DNA of 64,000 bases from Bowmanella dokdonensis (lineage in GTDB: Bacteria > Pseudomonadota > Gammaproteobacteria > Enterobacterales > Alteromonadaceae), in NCBI RefSeq assembly GCF_017254865.1, contig NZ_JAFKCV010000011.1, positions 62,001 through 126,000 of the forward strand, read 5' to 3'. The notes beneath the pieces were generated by a model that saw nothing but the letters and a program-made list of their open reading frames with translations, was not told the DNA's origin and searched no databases. The position numbers were made by a program, and so were the translations under genes. Of this stretch, positions 47,024 to 56,602 are shown piece by piece. The first letter of the stretch is position 1; every line of letters starts with the position of its first letter.

Positions 47024-48031
47024 TCAGAGGCTAAGCCAATATTGGGCATTGTCCAGCATTCTGTTACTGAAGCCCCATTCGTTGTCGTACCAGGACATGA
47101 CTTTCACCAGGCGCCCCTGCACCTTGGTCTGAGTGGCATCGAAGATAGACGAATAAGCCACATGATTGAAGTCTACGGAAACCAACGGCAATTCGTTCAC
47201 TGCCAATACCTGGTTCATGGGCGAACTGGCTGCAGCCGTGGCAATAATCTGATTGACTTCCTCTACGCTGGTTTCACGACCGGCGATAAAACTCAAATCC
47301 ACCAGGGAAACGTTAATCACCGGCACTCGCACGGCCATGCCGTCGAACTTGCCTTTCAGCTCCGGTACCACCAGGCCCACAGCCGCTGCAGCGCCTGTTT
47401 TTGACGGGATCATTGACATGGCAGCGGCACGGGCACGGCGCACATCTGTATGGTAAACATCGCTCAGACGCTGATCATTGGTATAGGCATGAATGGTCGT
47501 CATCAGGCCACTTTCGATACCCAGGGCATCGTAAAGCGGCTTGGCGACCGGTGCCAGGCAGTTGGTCGTACAAGATGCATTGGAAATAATGCTCATATCG
47601 GCAGTCAGCACGTTGTGGTTCACGCCATATACCACGGTGGCATCCACGTCCTTGCCTGGTGCGCTGATGATAACCTTGCGGGCGCCGGCCTGAAGGTGTT
47701 GGCCGGCACTGGCCTTATCGGTAAACAGACCGGTACATTCAAACACCACATCGATACCCAGCTTGCCCCAGGGCAAGTCGGCCGGGTTGCGTTCAGAGAA
47801 GATTTGGATCCTGTCGTCGTTGACATAGATGGCCTCATCGTCATGGCTGACCCTGGCGGCAAAACGGCCATGCGCCGTGTCATATTTGACCAGGTGGGCA
47901 TTGATGGAGGCGTCACCCAAATCATTGATGGCGACAATTTCAAGATCATATTGCTTTTCTGCTTCATACAGGGCGCGCAGGACGTTACGACCTATGCGGC
48001 CAAAACCATTGATTGCGACTTTGATTGACAT
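47024..48031 (-). CDS. gapA: Glyceraldehyde-3-phosphate dehydrogenase, type I
   Basis: A 335-residue NAD-dependent glycolytic GAPDH. NAD loop [19 protein letters not shown], catalytic cysteine in [15 protein letters not shown] (about residue 156), [31 protein letters not shown] and [15 protein letters not shown] are intact. ATG 48031 is preferred ([11 protein letters not shown]) with GAGGAATCCC upstream. Two degenerate HexR-like boxes lie within 100 bases of the start. Confidence 0.96.
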   Translation of the reverse strand: MSIKVAINGFGRIGRNVLRALYEAEKQYDLEIVAINDLGDASINAHLVKYDTAHGRFAARVSHDDEAIYVNDDRIQIFSERNPADLPWGKLGIDVVFECTGLFTDKASAGQHLQAGARKVIISAPGKDVDATVVYGVNHNVLTADMSIISNASCTTNCLAPVAKPLYDALGIESGLMTTIHAYTNDQRLSDVYHTDVRRARAAAMSMIPSKTGAAAAVGLVVPELKGKFDGMAVRVPVINVSLVDLSFIAGRETSVEEVNQIIATAAASSPMNQVLAVNELPLVSVDFNHVAYSSIFDATQTKVQGRLVKVMSWYDNEWGFSNRMLDNAQYWLSL

Positions 48032-48055
48032 GGGATTCCTCATCATTGGTCATTG

Positions 48056-48070
48056 TGAAAATAAATTACA
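48056..48070. promoter_or_regulatory. Candidate HexR operator upstream of gapA
   Basis: TGAAAATAAATTACA has a perfect ATTACA right half and two mismatches in the left half of TGTAAT-N3-ATTACA. It lies 25-39 bases before the gapA start codon. gapA is a known HexR target in Shewanella. Confidence 0.5.
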
Positions 48071-48209
48071 GAAATTATGGATCAAACTGCCGTCCAAGGC
48101 AAAATTATGTCAATATAATGTTGTTAAATTACGAATAAGTGTGGGTGTACCCTGAACAGTTAGACTATGCTTGCTTTCTTGGCTAGCTTCTATCCAACCT
48201 GTATGCAGG

Positions 48210-48223
48210 CTGTTTCGAAACAG
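48210..48223. promoter_or_regulatory. 14-bp palindrome upstream of malQ
   Basis: CTGTTTCGAAACAG, with a central CG as in LacI-family operators, about 160 bases before the malQ start. The regulator is unknown. Confidence 0.35.
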
Positions 48224-48381
48224 GCATGGCAAACCCTTGACCGCTTTGCATACGTTTTCATCATCTGTTCGTCAATAAAACTCAGTATAGTGTCGGCCAG
48301 CGGGTCCTTCTGGTGATAAAGACCAGAGACAGGGTTCCAAGTGTAATTTTTGACAAATTTCAGTTTAGGCGTTGCTGCTCC

Positions 48382-50583
48382 ATGAACGAAACACTCATAG
48401 AAAAGTTGGTAGAAATTAAGGGTATCGAGTCCAATTATGTGGATGCCTGGGGTAAGCCGGCCCGGGTTGAGCCGCAGACCAAGGCGAAGCTGCTTAAGGC
48501 CATGGGGTATCCGGTGGATGACAAGGCGGCTCTGACGGCTAAACTGGAGCAGGAGCGGGAACAGGCCTGGATGACTCCCCTGGACCCGGTGCAAGTAAAC
48601 CGACTGGGTGAACCCCTGATCATTACGCTGCGCCTGCCCATTGAACTGGTCAACGATTCCTATCATTTACAACTGGCCACTGAGCAGGGCGGGATTTTGT
48701 CCCAGAAGGTAGTGCCCTGTGAAGGCGAATTGATTAATGTGGCGCACCTGCAGGATGTGGAATTCCAGGAATATCTGATCGATTTGTCTGCGCAACCCGG
48801 GTTGGGATATCACCACCTGAGTCTGCAGGATGAGGATGGTGACGAGATTGCCGGCATGCGCCTGATTATTGCCCCCAGGGCCTGTTATAAGCCAAAGGAG
48901 ATCGAACAGGGCAAAAAGTTCTGGGGTCTGAGTGTGCAGCTTTACTGTCTGCGCAGCGAACGTAACTGGGGGATAGGGGACTTTGGCGATCTCAAGTACC
49001 TGCTTGCACAGTCAGCAACCCAGGGGGCCCACTTTATCGGACTGAATCCCATCCATGCCTTGTATCCGGCTAATCCAGGCTCCTGCAGCCCCTATGGCCC
49101 CTCATCACGTCGCTGGTTGAATTTTATTTACATCGATGTGAGCGCTCTTGAGGGCTTTGAATCAGATGAGGTGCAGGAACTGGTGAATTCGGCCGATTTC
49201 CAGGCCCGGCTTCGTCATGCCAGGGCAGTGGAGTATGTGGATTATGAGGCGGTTACCCAACTCAAGCTGCAAGTGTTGGATATGCTCTTTACCCGCTATG
49301 AGCAGACCTTGCTTAAAGGTAACAGCAAGCAGAATCGTGCCTTCAAGCAATTTATTCGGGAAGGCGGCGAAAGCCTGGAGATGCTGGCCACCTACGATGC
49401 CCTGCAAGAAGACCTTAAGGGGCGGGGAAAAGACTTCTGGGGCTGGCCGGTGTTCCCGGGGGAACTGGCCGAATACCATCTGCCGCAGGTCAGCAAGTTC
49501 AAGAAGACCCATGCCAGGCGCATCAAATTCTTCCTTTTCCTGCAATGGCAGGCGGCTCTGCAGTTGGAGCAAGCACACCAGGTGGCGGCCGAACATGGCA
49601 TGGGCATTGGCCTGTACCGGGATTTGGCAGTGGGCGTCAGTGAAGGCAGTGCAGAAATATGGGGCAACAAGGCGCTGTACGCCACAGGTGCCAGCGTCGG
49701 TGCTCCGCCTGATATTCTGGGGCCCCTGGGGCAGACCTGGGGACTGCCGCCTATGGATCCGCAGGTGCTTTATCAGCAACAGTACCAGCCCATTATCGAC
49801 TTATTCGCCTCCAACATGCGCTCCTGTGGGGCACTGCGTATTGACCATGTGATGGCTTTATTGCGCCTGTGGTGGGTGGCAAAGGGGGATACGGCCAGAC
49901 AGGGCGGTTACGTCTATTACCCGGTGGATGATTTGCTGGGCATACTGGCTCTGGAAAGTCATCGCAACCAGGTGCTGGTTATCGGTGAGGATCTGGGCAC
50001 TGTACCTGAGGAGATCCGCGATAAACTGGCGGACAACGGTGTGCATTCCTATCGGGTATTTTTCTTCGAACAGGCAGAAGACGGCGGCTTTTTCTCCCCG
50101 GCCCATTACCCGGTACAATCCATGTCGACCCTCACCACCCATGATATGCCGACGCTGACCGGTTACTGGCATTGCCTGGATCTGGAACTGGGCAAGCGTC
50201 TGAATCTGTATCCATCCGAGCAGATCTTGCAGGGGTTATATGATTCCAGGCACGACAATAAGCAGCAGATCCTCGATTCCCTCCATGGGCATGGCTCTAT
50301 CCCGGAGTGGGTGGGGCAGCAGGTGGAACAGGTAGGCATGAGCAAGGAGCTCAACCACGGTTTGCAGATCCATATGGCCGCCGGATCCAGCACATTGCTG
50401 AGCCTGCAACTGGAAGACTGGCTGGAAATGGATAAGCCGGTAAATGTCCCGGGCACCAGCAGTGAATATCCCAACTGGCAGCGCAAGCTGACTCGAAATC
50501 TGGAACAGATATTTACTGACCCGTCCCTCAAGGGACTGGCCAGTGGCCTGACACAGGCCAGAGCGAGAGCCGGTCAGGCTTAG
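48382..50583 (+). CDS. malQ: 4-alpha-glucanotransferase (amylomaltase)
   Basis: A 733-residue GH77 enzyme transferring glucan segments between maltodextrins. An N-terminal domain of about 150 residues (SNYVDAWGKPARVEPQTKAK) precedes the GH77 barrel. Catalytic and binding motifs: FWGLSVQLYCLRSERNWGIG, SPYGPSSRRWLN, ALRIDHVMALLRLWWVAKG (nucleophile Asp), VIGEDLGTVPEEIRD (acid/base Glu) and TTHDMPTLTGYW (Asp). Length matches bacterial MalQ with the extra N-terminal domain. ATG 48382 is chosen with a weak AGGCG upstream. It leads the malQ-glgB-glgX group. Confidence 0.94.
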   Translation: MNETLIEKLVEIKGIESNYVDAWGKPARVEPQTKAKLLKAMGYPVDDKAALTAKLEQEREQAWMTPLDPVQVNRLGEPLIITLRLPIELVNDSYHLQLATEQGGILSQKVVPCEGELINVAHLQDVEFQEYLIDLSAQPGLGYHHLSLQDEDGDEIAGMRLIIAPRACYKPKEIEQGKKFWGLSVQLYCLRSERNWGIGDFGDLKYLLAQSATQGAHFIGLNPIHALYPANPGSCSPYGPSSRRWLNFIYIDVSALEGFESDEVQELVNSADFQARLRHARAVEYVDYEAVTQLKLQVLDMLFTRYEQTLLKGNSKQNRAFKQFIREGGESLEMLATYDALQEDLKGRGKDFWGWPVFPGELAEYHLPQVSKFKKTHARRIKFFLFLQWQAALQLEQAHQVAAEHGMGIGLYRDLAVGVSEGSAEIWGNKALYATGASVGAPPDILGPLGQTWGLPPMDPQVLYQQQYQPIIDLFASNMRSCGALRIDHVMALLRLWWVAKGDTARQGGYVYYPVDDLLGILALESHRNQVLVIGEDLGTVPEEIRDKLADNGVHSYRVFFFEQAEDGGFFSPAHYPVQSMSTLTTHDMPTLTGYWHCLDLELGKRLNLYPSEQILQGLYDSRHDNKQQILDSLHGHGSIPEWVGQQVEQVGMSKELNHGLQIHMAAGSSTLLSLQLEDWLEMDKPVNVPGTSSEYPNWQRKLTRNLEQIFTDPSLKGLASGLTQARARAGQA

Positions 50584-50604
50584 CACATTGACAATGAGGT
50601 AGAC

Positions 50605-52794
50605 ATGCAGACACAGGCACTGGAACAGGCCCGGGTGGCCGAACCCTTCGGCTTTTTGGGCCCTCAGCCCCATGAGGACAAGGTCATCCTTCGTGCCTGG
50701 TTGCCCGGGGCCAATCAGGTTCACTTGGTGGATGTAAGGACAGGCAAGTTGCAGGGTGCCTTGCTGGCAGAGGCCCAGAGCGGTTTGTTCAGCATTGAAC
50801 TGGCGGCAGAGAAGATGCCCTCCTGCTATGCCTTTGAAGTTGACACGCCCCAGGGCAAATTTCAGCGGGTCGATCCGTATCAGTTCCGGGACCAGGCCTA
50901 CCATGCGGTGCATTTTATCGACCACAGTCCGGAGAACCTGTATCAGCAGCTCGGTGCTCAGGTTATTGAGTTGGACATGGAACTCAAACACCCTGTCAGG
51001 GGCACCCGCTTTGCCCTGTATGCACCCAATGCCTCAGCCGTCAGCTTAATAGGTGATTTCAACTGGTGGGATGAGACAGCCCACCCCATGCAGAAGACCA
51101 GCCTGGGCTACTGGGTGTTGTTTGTGCCGGGAGTGGAGCCGGGCAGCCGATATAAGTATGCCCTCAAAGACAGGGAAGGGAACGGCCTGCCCCATAAGGC
51201 CGATCCGGTAGGCTTTCACGCCGAGCAGTATCCTTCTCATGCCTCGGTGGTCTATGATCATCACCAGTATCAGTGGCAGGATGGCGACTGGCGGGAAACG
51301 GCGGGACGGGACAAATACAGCCACCCCATGAGTATTTATGAGGTCCACCTGGGCTCATGGCGTCGGCGTATGGATGAAACAGGAGCCCGTTACCTGACTT
51401 ACCGGGAACTGGCCGAACAACTCATTCCCTATGTCAGGGAGATGGGCTATACCCATATTGAGGTGTTGCCGGTTTCCGAATATCCCTTCGACGGTTCCTG
51501 GGGCTATCAACCGGTGGGATTGTTTGCCCCCACCAGCCGTTTCGGCAATCCGGACGACTTCAAATACTTTGTCGATGCCTGCCATCAGGCCGGCATCGGC
51601 GTCATCATCGACTGGGTGCCGGCACATTTTCCCGAAGATGGTCATGGCCTGGCCCGCTTCGATGGAACCCACCTGTATGAATATGAAGACCCCCGAAAGG
51701 GCTGGCACCCCGACTGGAACTCCTGCATCTATGATTATGGCAAGGATACGGTCAGGCAGTTTCTGGTGGCAAACGCACTGTACTGGCTGGATAAATTCCA
51801 TGTAGACGGTCTGAGGGTGGATGCGGTCGCCTCCATGCTCTATCTGGACTATTCGCGTAAAGACGGGGAGTGGATCCCCAATGTGGACGGCGGCAATCAC
51901 AACTATGAGGCCATTAGCCTGTTGCAATGGATGAACAAGGAAGTCTATGCCAGGCATCCCCATGCCATGACCATTGCTGAAGAGTCCACCTCCTATCCCA
52001 GGGTCTCCAGGCCCCTGTTCGAGGGGGGACTGGGCTTTGGCTTCAAATGGAACATGGGCTGGATGCACGACTCCTTGCATTATATCGCCAAGGACCCCGC
52101 TTACCGCCGCTATCACCATAATGAAATGACCTTTTCCATGGTCTATGCCTTCGACGAAAACTTTATCCTGCCCCTGTCCCACGATGAAGTGGTGCATGGC
52201 AAAGGGGCGTTGCTGCGAAAAATGCCGGGAGACGAATGGCAACAGGCCGCCAACCAACGCTGTTATGCGGCCTTTATGTATGGTCACCCCGGTAAAAAAC
52301 TGAATTTCATGGGCAACGAAATAGGTCAGTCCAGTGAGTGGAATCATGACAGTTCGGTGCAATGGCATCTGCTTGAGTTTGACAAACACAAAGGTATTCA
52401 ATGCCTTTACAGGGAACTTAACCACCTTTACCTGAAGTATCCGGCCCTGCACCAGTGTGATCACCAACCGGAAGGCTTCGAGTGGGTGGATCACCAGAAT
52501 GCAGAACAGAGTGTCCTGGCCTTTTTACGCCGGTCCGCCGACGGCCGGCAGAAAGTCTATGTGATCAGTAACTTCACGCCTATCCCCAGGGAGAACTTCC
52601 GTATCGGAGCGCTGGACAAGGGTCACTACCGGTTGTTGCTGAATACCGATGACAGTCGTTACTGGGGCAGTGGTTACCATGAACAGCAGACTATTGTGCA
52701 GGATGAGCAGCCCTGGCATGGCAAACCCCATTCGATCAGGGTAAATTTACCTCCTTTGTCGACTCTGTTTGTTTTATATGAGCCAGAATCCTGA
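50605..52794 (+). CDS. glgB: 1,4-alpha-glucan branching enzyme
   Basis: A 729-residue GH13 enzyme making alpha-1,6 branches in glycogen. Two N-terminal CBM48-like modules (FGFLGPQPHEDKVILRAWLP; TRFALYAPNASAVSLIGDFN) precede the barrel with EVLPVSEYPFDGSWGYQPVG, GLRVDAVASMLYLDYSR (nucleophile Asp), TIAEEST (acid/base Glu) and LPLSHDEVVHGKG. ATG 50605 has AATGAGG upstream. Its stop overlaps glgX by 17 bases. No glgC or glgA is in the window, so glycogen synthesis must be completed elsewhere. Confidence 0.95.
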   Translation: MQTQALEQARVAEPFGFLGPQPHEDKVILRAWLPGANQVHLVDVRTGKLQGALLAEAQSGLFSIELAAEKMPSCYAFEVDTPQGKFQRVDPYQFRDQAYHAVHFIDHSPENLYQQLGAQVIELDMELKHPVRGTRFALYAPNASAVSLIGDFNWWDETAHPMQKTSLGYWVLFVPGVEPGSRYKYALKDREGNGLPHKADPVGFHAEQYPSHASVVYDHHQYQWQDGDWRETAGRDKYSHPMSIYEVHLGSWRRRMDETGARYLTYRELAEQLIPYVREMGYTHIEVLPVSEYPFDGSWGYQPVGLFAPTSRFGNPDDFKYFVDACHQAGIGVIIDWVPAHFPEDGHGLARFDGTHLYEYEDPRKGWHPDWNSCIYDYGKDTVRQFLVANALYWLDKFHVDGLRVDAVASMLYLDYSRKDGEWIPNVDGGNHNYEAISLLQWMNKEVYARHPHAMTIAEESTSYPRVSRPLFEGGLGFGFKWNMGWMHDSLHYIAKDPAYRRYHHNEMTFSMVYAFDENFILPLSHDEVVHGKGALLRKMPGDEWQQAANQRCYAAFMYGHPGKKLNFMGNEIGQSSEWNHDSSVQWHLLEFDKHKGIQCLYRELNHLYLKYPALHQCDHQPEGFEWVDHQNAEQSVLAFLRRSADGRQKVYVISNFTPIPRENFRIGALDKGHYRLLLNTDDSRYWGSGYHEQQTIVQDEQPWHGKPHSIRVNLPPLSTLFVLYEPES

Positions 52795-54898
52795 GCTGAG
52801 CTGTTCGGTTAGCGAAGGCTGTCCCAGGCCTTATGGGGCCAGCCTGACAGCCACAGGCTGCAATTTTTCCCTGCATGCCCCCAATGCCGAAAAAGTCACT
52901 CTGTGCCTGTTCCATGCTGATACGGAAGAGCCCCTTTGCCAGATAGATCTGCCAGCCAAGACCGGCAAGGTCTGGCATGGCCATCTTCAAGGGATACGCG
53001 CCGGGCAGTTGTACGGTTACCGGGTGGATGGCAAGAACGTGCCTGAGATTGGCCATTGTTTCGATGCCCAGAAGCTGTTGATCGACCCCTATGCCAGACG
53101 CCTCAACCGCCCGGCCCTGTGGAATGCCCGGCAGTACAAGGGTGACAGTCAGTTTATGGTGCCAAAGGGCGTTGTCTGTGAGGCACTGCCGACTTTCCGG
53201 GCAGCCGATAAACCCAATCATACCAGTGCCGACCTGATCCTCTACGAGGCCCATGTGAAAGGCCTGACCAGGCTTCATCCGGAAGTGCCCAAAGCCAGGC
53301 AGGGCAAGTTCCTTGGTCTGTGCGAGCCGGTCGTCATCGACCATCTGCAAAGACTGGGGGTTACGGCAATTCAACTGATGCCGGTGGCCGCTTTTATGCC
53401 TGAACCCGCAATCAGCGAGAAAGGCCTGACCAATTACTGGGGCTACAATCCAATCAACTTTTTCAGCCCCGATCCCCGTTATGCCATTGAGGACCCGGTG
53501 GCAGAATTTCGTACTATGGTGGAATGCTTCCACCGGGCCGGGATAGAAGTGATTCTGGACGTGGTGTTCAACCACACAGCAGAAGCAGGATTGGATGGAC
53601 CGGTCCTGTCCTTCAAAGGGCTGGACAATCAGGCTTTTTATCTGTTCCAGCACAATGAGTTCGGCATCCCGGATTACCGTCGTTATCTGAATCATTCAGG
53701 CTGTGGTAACAGCGTCAATACGGCGCATCCCTATGCGATGAAGATGGTGATGGATGCCCTGCGATACTGGGTGGAAGTGATGGGAGTGGATGGCTTTCGC
53801 TTTGATCTTGCCGCCAGTCTGGGGCGGGATCCTTACGAGTTCTCCGGACAGTCAGGCTTTTTTCGCGCCCTGCGCCAGGACCCCGTGCTGGAAGGAGTCA
53901 AGCTGATCGCCGAACCCTGGGATCTGGGCATCGGCGGATATCGTCTTGGCCAGTTTCCGTCGCACTGGCATGAATGCAATGACAAGTATCGTGACAATGT
54001 GCGGGCCTTCTGGCGGGGTGACAAAGGCCTGACCAGCGTGTTTGCCACGCGCCTGTTGGGGTCGCGGGACATCTTCGACAAGGACACCCGCTCGGTGCAC
54101 AGTACGGTGAACATGGTTTCTTACCATGATGGCTTCACCCTGCAGGACCTGGTCAGCTATGCAGAACGTCATAACGAAGCCAACCTGGAGCAGAATCGCG
54201 ACGGCCATGGCCACAATCTGTCGGCCAATTATGGAACCGAAGGTCCCACCCAGGACAAGGCTGTACTGGCATTGCGGGATCGTCAGAAACGCAATCTGTT
54301 TGCCACCTTGTTATTTTCCCAGGGTATCCCCCATATACTCGGGGGAGATGAACTGAGCCGCACTCAGAAAGGCAACAACAACGCCTACTGCCAGGACAAT
54401 GAAATAAGCTGGCTGGATTGGGAGTTAACTCAGCGTAAGGAAGACTTTCTCGCCTTCTGCAGACATGTGATCGCCCTGCGCCGGGGTAGCGAGCTGCTCA
54501 GTTGCCTGAATCTGCATGACGATCAGTTCTGCCTTCACTACAACGTTTCCAAGGTGGGCTGGTATCGCCCGGACGGCGCCCGAAAGGTGGTGGACGACTG
54601 GCATGATGTGAACAACCAGGCTTTTGCCGTGGCACTGAAGGGGGAAGGTGAAGGGGCCGAACATTTGCTGATTCTGTTCAATGCCAGTGATCATGAGGTG
54701 GAGTTTCATCTGCCGCCTGGCTCGGCCAACTGGTCCTTATTACTGGACACCCGCTACGACCATCCCGCCGATATGCCTACTCAGCCCTGTCATGAACGCT
54801 TCACCCTGGCCTACAAAAGCCTTTGCCTGCTGAGTGACGGATACGGGGAAGCAGGAAGTGGCGGGCAGAAGTTACAAGGCGGGGTGGAGTGTGTATAA
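52778..54898 (+). CDS. glgX: Glycogen debranching enzyme GlgX
   Basis: A 706-residue GH13 isoamylase-type enzyme that hydrolyses alpha-1,6 branches. A CBM48 domain (PYGASLTATGCNFSLHAPNA) is followed by the barrel: YEAHVKGLTRLHPEVP, WGYNPINFFSPDPRY, VDGFRFDLAASLGRDP (nucleophile Asp), LIAEPWDLGIGGYRLG (acid/base Glu) and MVSYHDGFTLQDLVSY. Start ATG 52778 lies inside glgB (17-base overlap), giving MSQNPELS; a TTG at 52769 is also in frame. gnd begins 41 bases after its end. Confidence 0.94.
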   Translation: MSQNPELSCSVSEGCPRPYGASLTATGCNFSLHAPNAEKVTLCLFHADTEEPLCQIDLPAKTGKVWHGHLQGIRAGQLYGYRVDGKNVPEIGHCFDAQKLLIDPYARRLNRPALWNARQYKGDSQFMVPKGVVCEALPTFRAADKPNHTSADLILYEAHVKGLTRLHPEVPKARQGKFLGLCEPVVIDHLQRLGVTAIQLMPVAAFMPEPAISEKGLTNYWGYNPINFFSPDPRYAIEDPVAEFRTMVECFHRAGIEVILDVVFNHTAEAGLDGPVLSFKGLDNQAFYLFQHNEFGIPDYRRYLNHSGCGNSVNTAHPYAMKMVMDALRYWVEVMGVDGFRFDLAASLGRDPYEFSGQSGFFRALRQDPVLEGVKLIAEPWDLGIGGYRLGQFPSHWHECNDKYRDNVRAFWRGDKGLTSVFATRLLGSRDIFDKDTRSVHSTVNMVSYHDGFTLQDLVSYAERHNEANLEQNRDGHGHNLSANYGTEGPTQDKAVLALRDRQKRNLFATLLFSQGIPHILGGDELSRTQKGNNNAYCQDNEISWLDWELTQRKEDFLAFCRHVIALRRGSELLSCLNLHDDQFCLHYNVSKVGWYRPDGARKVVDDWHDVNNQAFAVALKGEGEGAEHLLILFNASDHEVEFHLPPGSANWSLLLDTRYDHPADMPTQPCHERFTLAYKSLCLLSDGYGEAGSGGQKLQGGVECV

Positions 54899-54939
54899 TC
54901 GCCGCCAATTTTTCCGGGTCCACAATACGGGATAGTAAG

Positions 54940-56472
54940 ATGACGCCAGATACTCAGCTTTGCGACATTGGATTTATCGGATTGGGAGTCATGGGTAAAA
55001 ACCTGACCCTGAATCTGGCCGACAACGGATACCGTATTGCTTGCTTCGACCTGGATCAGAGCAAGGTGGATGCCATTCTGGCCCAGGACAGGCAGGAAGC
55101 CGGCAGTGAGGAGGTTCGAATCCATGGCTGTCGTTCCTACACCGAGCTGCTGGCCAAACTGAAGAAGCCCCATCTGGTTATTCTGTCCGTGCCTGCCGGT
55201 GAACCGGTGGACCATGTCTGTAACCATCTCATTGATGCCGGCATCGGCGCCGATGACATAGTCGTGGATACCGGTAACAGCCTGTGGACCGACTCGGTGG
55301 CCCGTGAAGCCCATTACAAGGGCAAATTTATTTTCTTTTCCACGGCCGTATCCGGTGGTGAAGTGGGGGCCAGATTTGGTCCTTCTCTGATGCCTTCAGG
55401 GGATCCCTATGCCTGGACCCGTATCAAGCCGGTCTGGGAAGCCATTGCTGCCAAGGTGGATGCGGACTCCGGCAAGCCTATCGAGTCACATGTACCCGGC
55501 AAGCCGGTCAGGGAAGGGGAGCCCTGTGCCACTTATATCGGTCCTGTGGGGGCCGGGCACTATGTAAAAATGGTGCACAATGGTATCGAATACGCCGACA
55601 TGCAGCTGATTTGTGAAGCCTATCACATCATGCGCGCCGGTTTGGGTATGCAGCCAGCAGAAATCGCTGAAACCTTCCGTCAGTGGAATCAGGGGGTGCT
55701 GAACAGTTACCTGATCGAGATCAGCGCCGAGGTGCTGGATAAACTGGATGAGGAAACCGGCCAGCCGCTGGTGGATTTGATCCTCGACAGGGCCGGACAA
55801 AAAGGGACCGGCCTTTGGACGGCCGTCAGTGCCCTGCAGGTGGGCAGTCCGGCGCAGACCATTACTCAGGCGGTATTTGCCCGCAGTATTTCCAGTCTTA
55901 AGGCCGAACGTCTGGTGGCAGCCGATGCCCTTTCGGGACCAGAGGCGCCGGTCCTTTCAGGGCAGGAAAAGGACCAGGCCGTGCAGAATTTGCACGATGC
56001 CCTGTATTGTTCGAAAATCTGTGCCTATGCTCAGGGATTCCAGCTGATGGCGATGGCTAGCAAGGAGCAGGGCTGGAAACTGGATTTTGCCCAGATAGCC
56101 AAGATCTGGCGGGCCGGCTGCATTATCCGCGCGGTTTTCCTGCAATCCATTACCCAGGCGTATGAGCAGAATGACAGCCTGGCCAATCTGTTGTTGGATC
56201 CGTTTTTTGCCAGCCAGATAAAGTCCTTTCAGGGCAATTGGCGTAAGGCGGTAGCGGATGCTACCTTGATGGGGATCCCCTGTGCAGCTATGTCCTCTGC
56301 GCTTAACTACTACGACTCATACCGCTGTGCGGTGCTGCCGGCTAATCTGTTGCAGGGGCAGCGGGATTACTTTGGTGCCCACACTTTCGAGCGCACCGAC
56401 AAATCACCGGGCCGAAAATTTCATATCGAATGGAGCCAGCCGGGACAACCTCAGGTGGCAATCAAGAAATAA
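54940..56472 (+). CDS. gnd: 6-phosphogluconate dehydrogenase, decarboxylating
   Basis: A 510-residue NADP enzyme of the oxidative pentose phosphate pathway giving ribulose-5-phosphate, CO2 and NADPH. NADP loop IGFIGLGVMGKNLTLNLADN, VVDTGNSLWTDS, FFSTAVSGGEVGARFGPSLM, catalytic lysine in GHYVKMVHNGIEYADMQ, and AGQKGTGLWTAVSAL. ATG 54940 gives MTPDTQLCDIGF; the upstream in-frame codons back to 54889 overlap glgX and are not used. Longer than E. coli Gnd (468), but this length is normal in Alteromonadales. It competes with Edd for 6-phosphogluconate. Closed by a terminator at 56494-56517. Confidence 0.95.
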   Translation: MTPDTQLCDIGFIGLGVMGKNLTLNLADNGYRIACFDLDQSKVDAILAQDRQEAGSEEVRIHGCRSYTELLAKLKKPHLVILSVPAGEPVDHVCNHLIDAGIGADDIVVDTGNSLWTDSVAREAHYKGKFIFFSTAVSGGEVGARFGPSLMPSGDPYAWTRIKPVWEAIAAKVDADSGKPIESHVPGKPVREGEPCATYIGPVGAGHYVKMVHNGIEYADMQLICEAYHIMRAGLGMQPAEIAETFRQWNQGVLNSYLIEISAEVLDKLDEETGQPLVDLILDRAGQKGTGLWTAVSALQVGSPAQTITQAVFARSISSLKAERLVAADALSGPEAPVLSGQEKDQAVQNLHDALYCSKICAYAQGFQLMAMASKEQGWKLDFAQIAKIWRAGCIIRAVFLQSITQAYEQNDSLANLLLDPFFASQIKSFQGNWRKAVADATLMGIPCAAMSSALNYYDSYRCAVLPANLLQGQRDYFGAHTFERTDKSPGRKFHIEWSQPGQPQVAIKK

Positions 56473-56493
56473 CCCACAGTGCGATCCCCGCAT

Positions 56494-56517
56494 AAGCCGG
56501 CATCAAGCCGGCTTTTT
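56494..56517 (+). terminator. Intrinsic terminator after gnd
   Basis: AAGCCGG-CATCAAG-CCGGCTT followed by TTTT, 21 bases after the gnd stop, end of the malQ-glgB-glgX-gnd transcript. Confidence 0.8.
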
Positions 56518-56602
56518 TGCCATTGCAGACGAATTAACCAGAAATTTTGTCCTGCGAACAAATATTTTTCCTGAAAGTGGCTTACAAAAATGCAGTCAGT
56601 GA

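Larger units (their letters stand above)
48032..48381. other. Divergent intergenic region gapA / malQ
   Basis: About 350 bases without a gene. It holds two HexR-like boxes (48056-48070, two mismatches; 48119-48133, three mismatches) and a perfect CTGTTTC-GAAACAG palindrome at 48210-48223 nearer malQ. The malQ promoter is not obvious. Confidence 0.5.
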
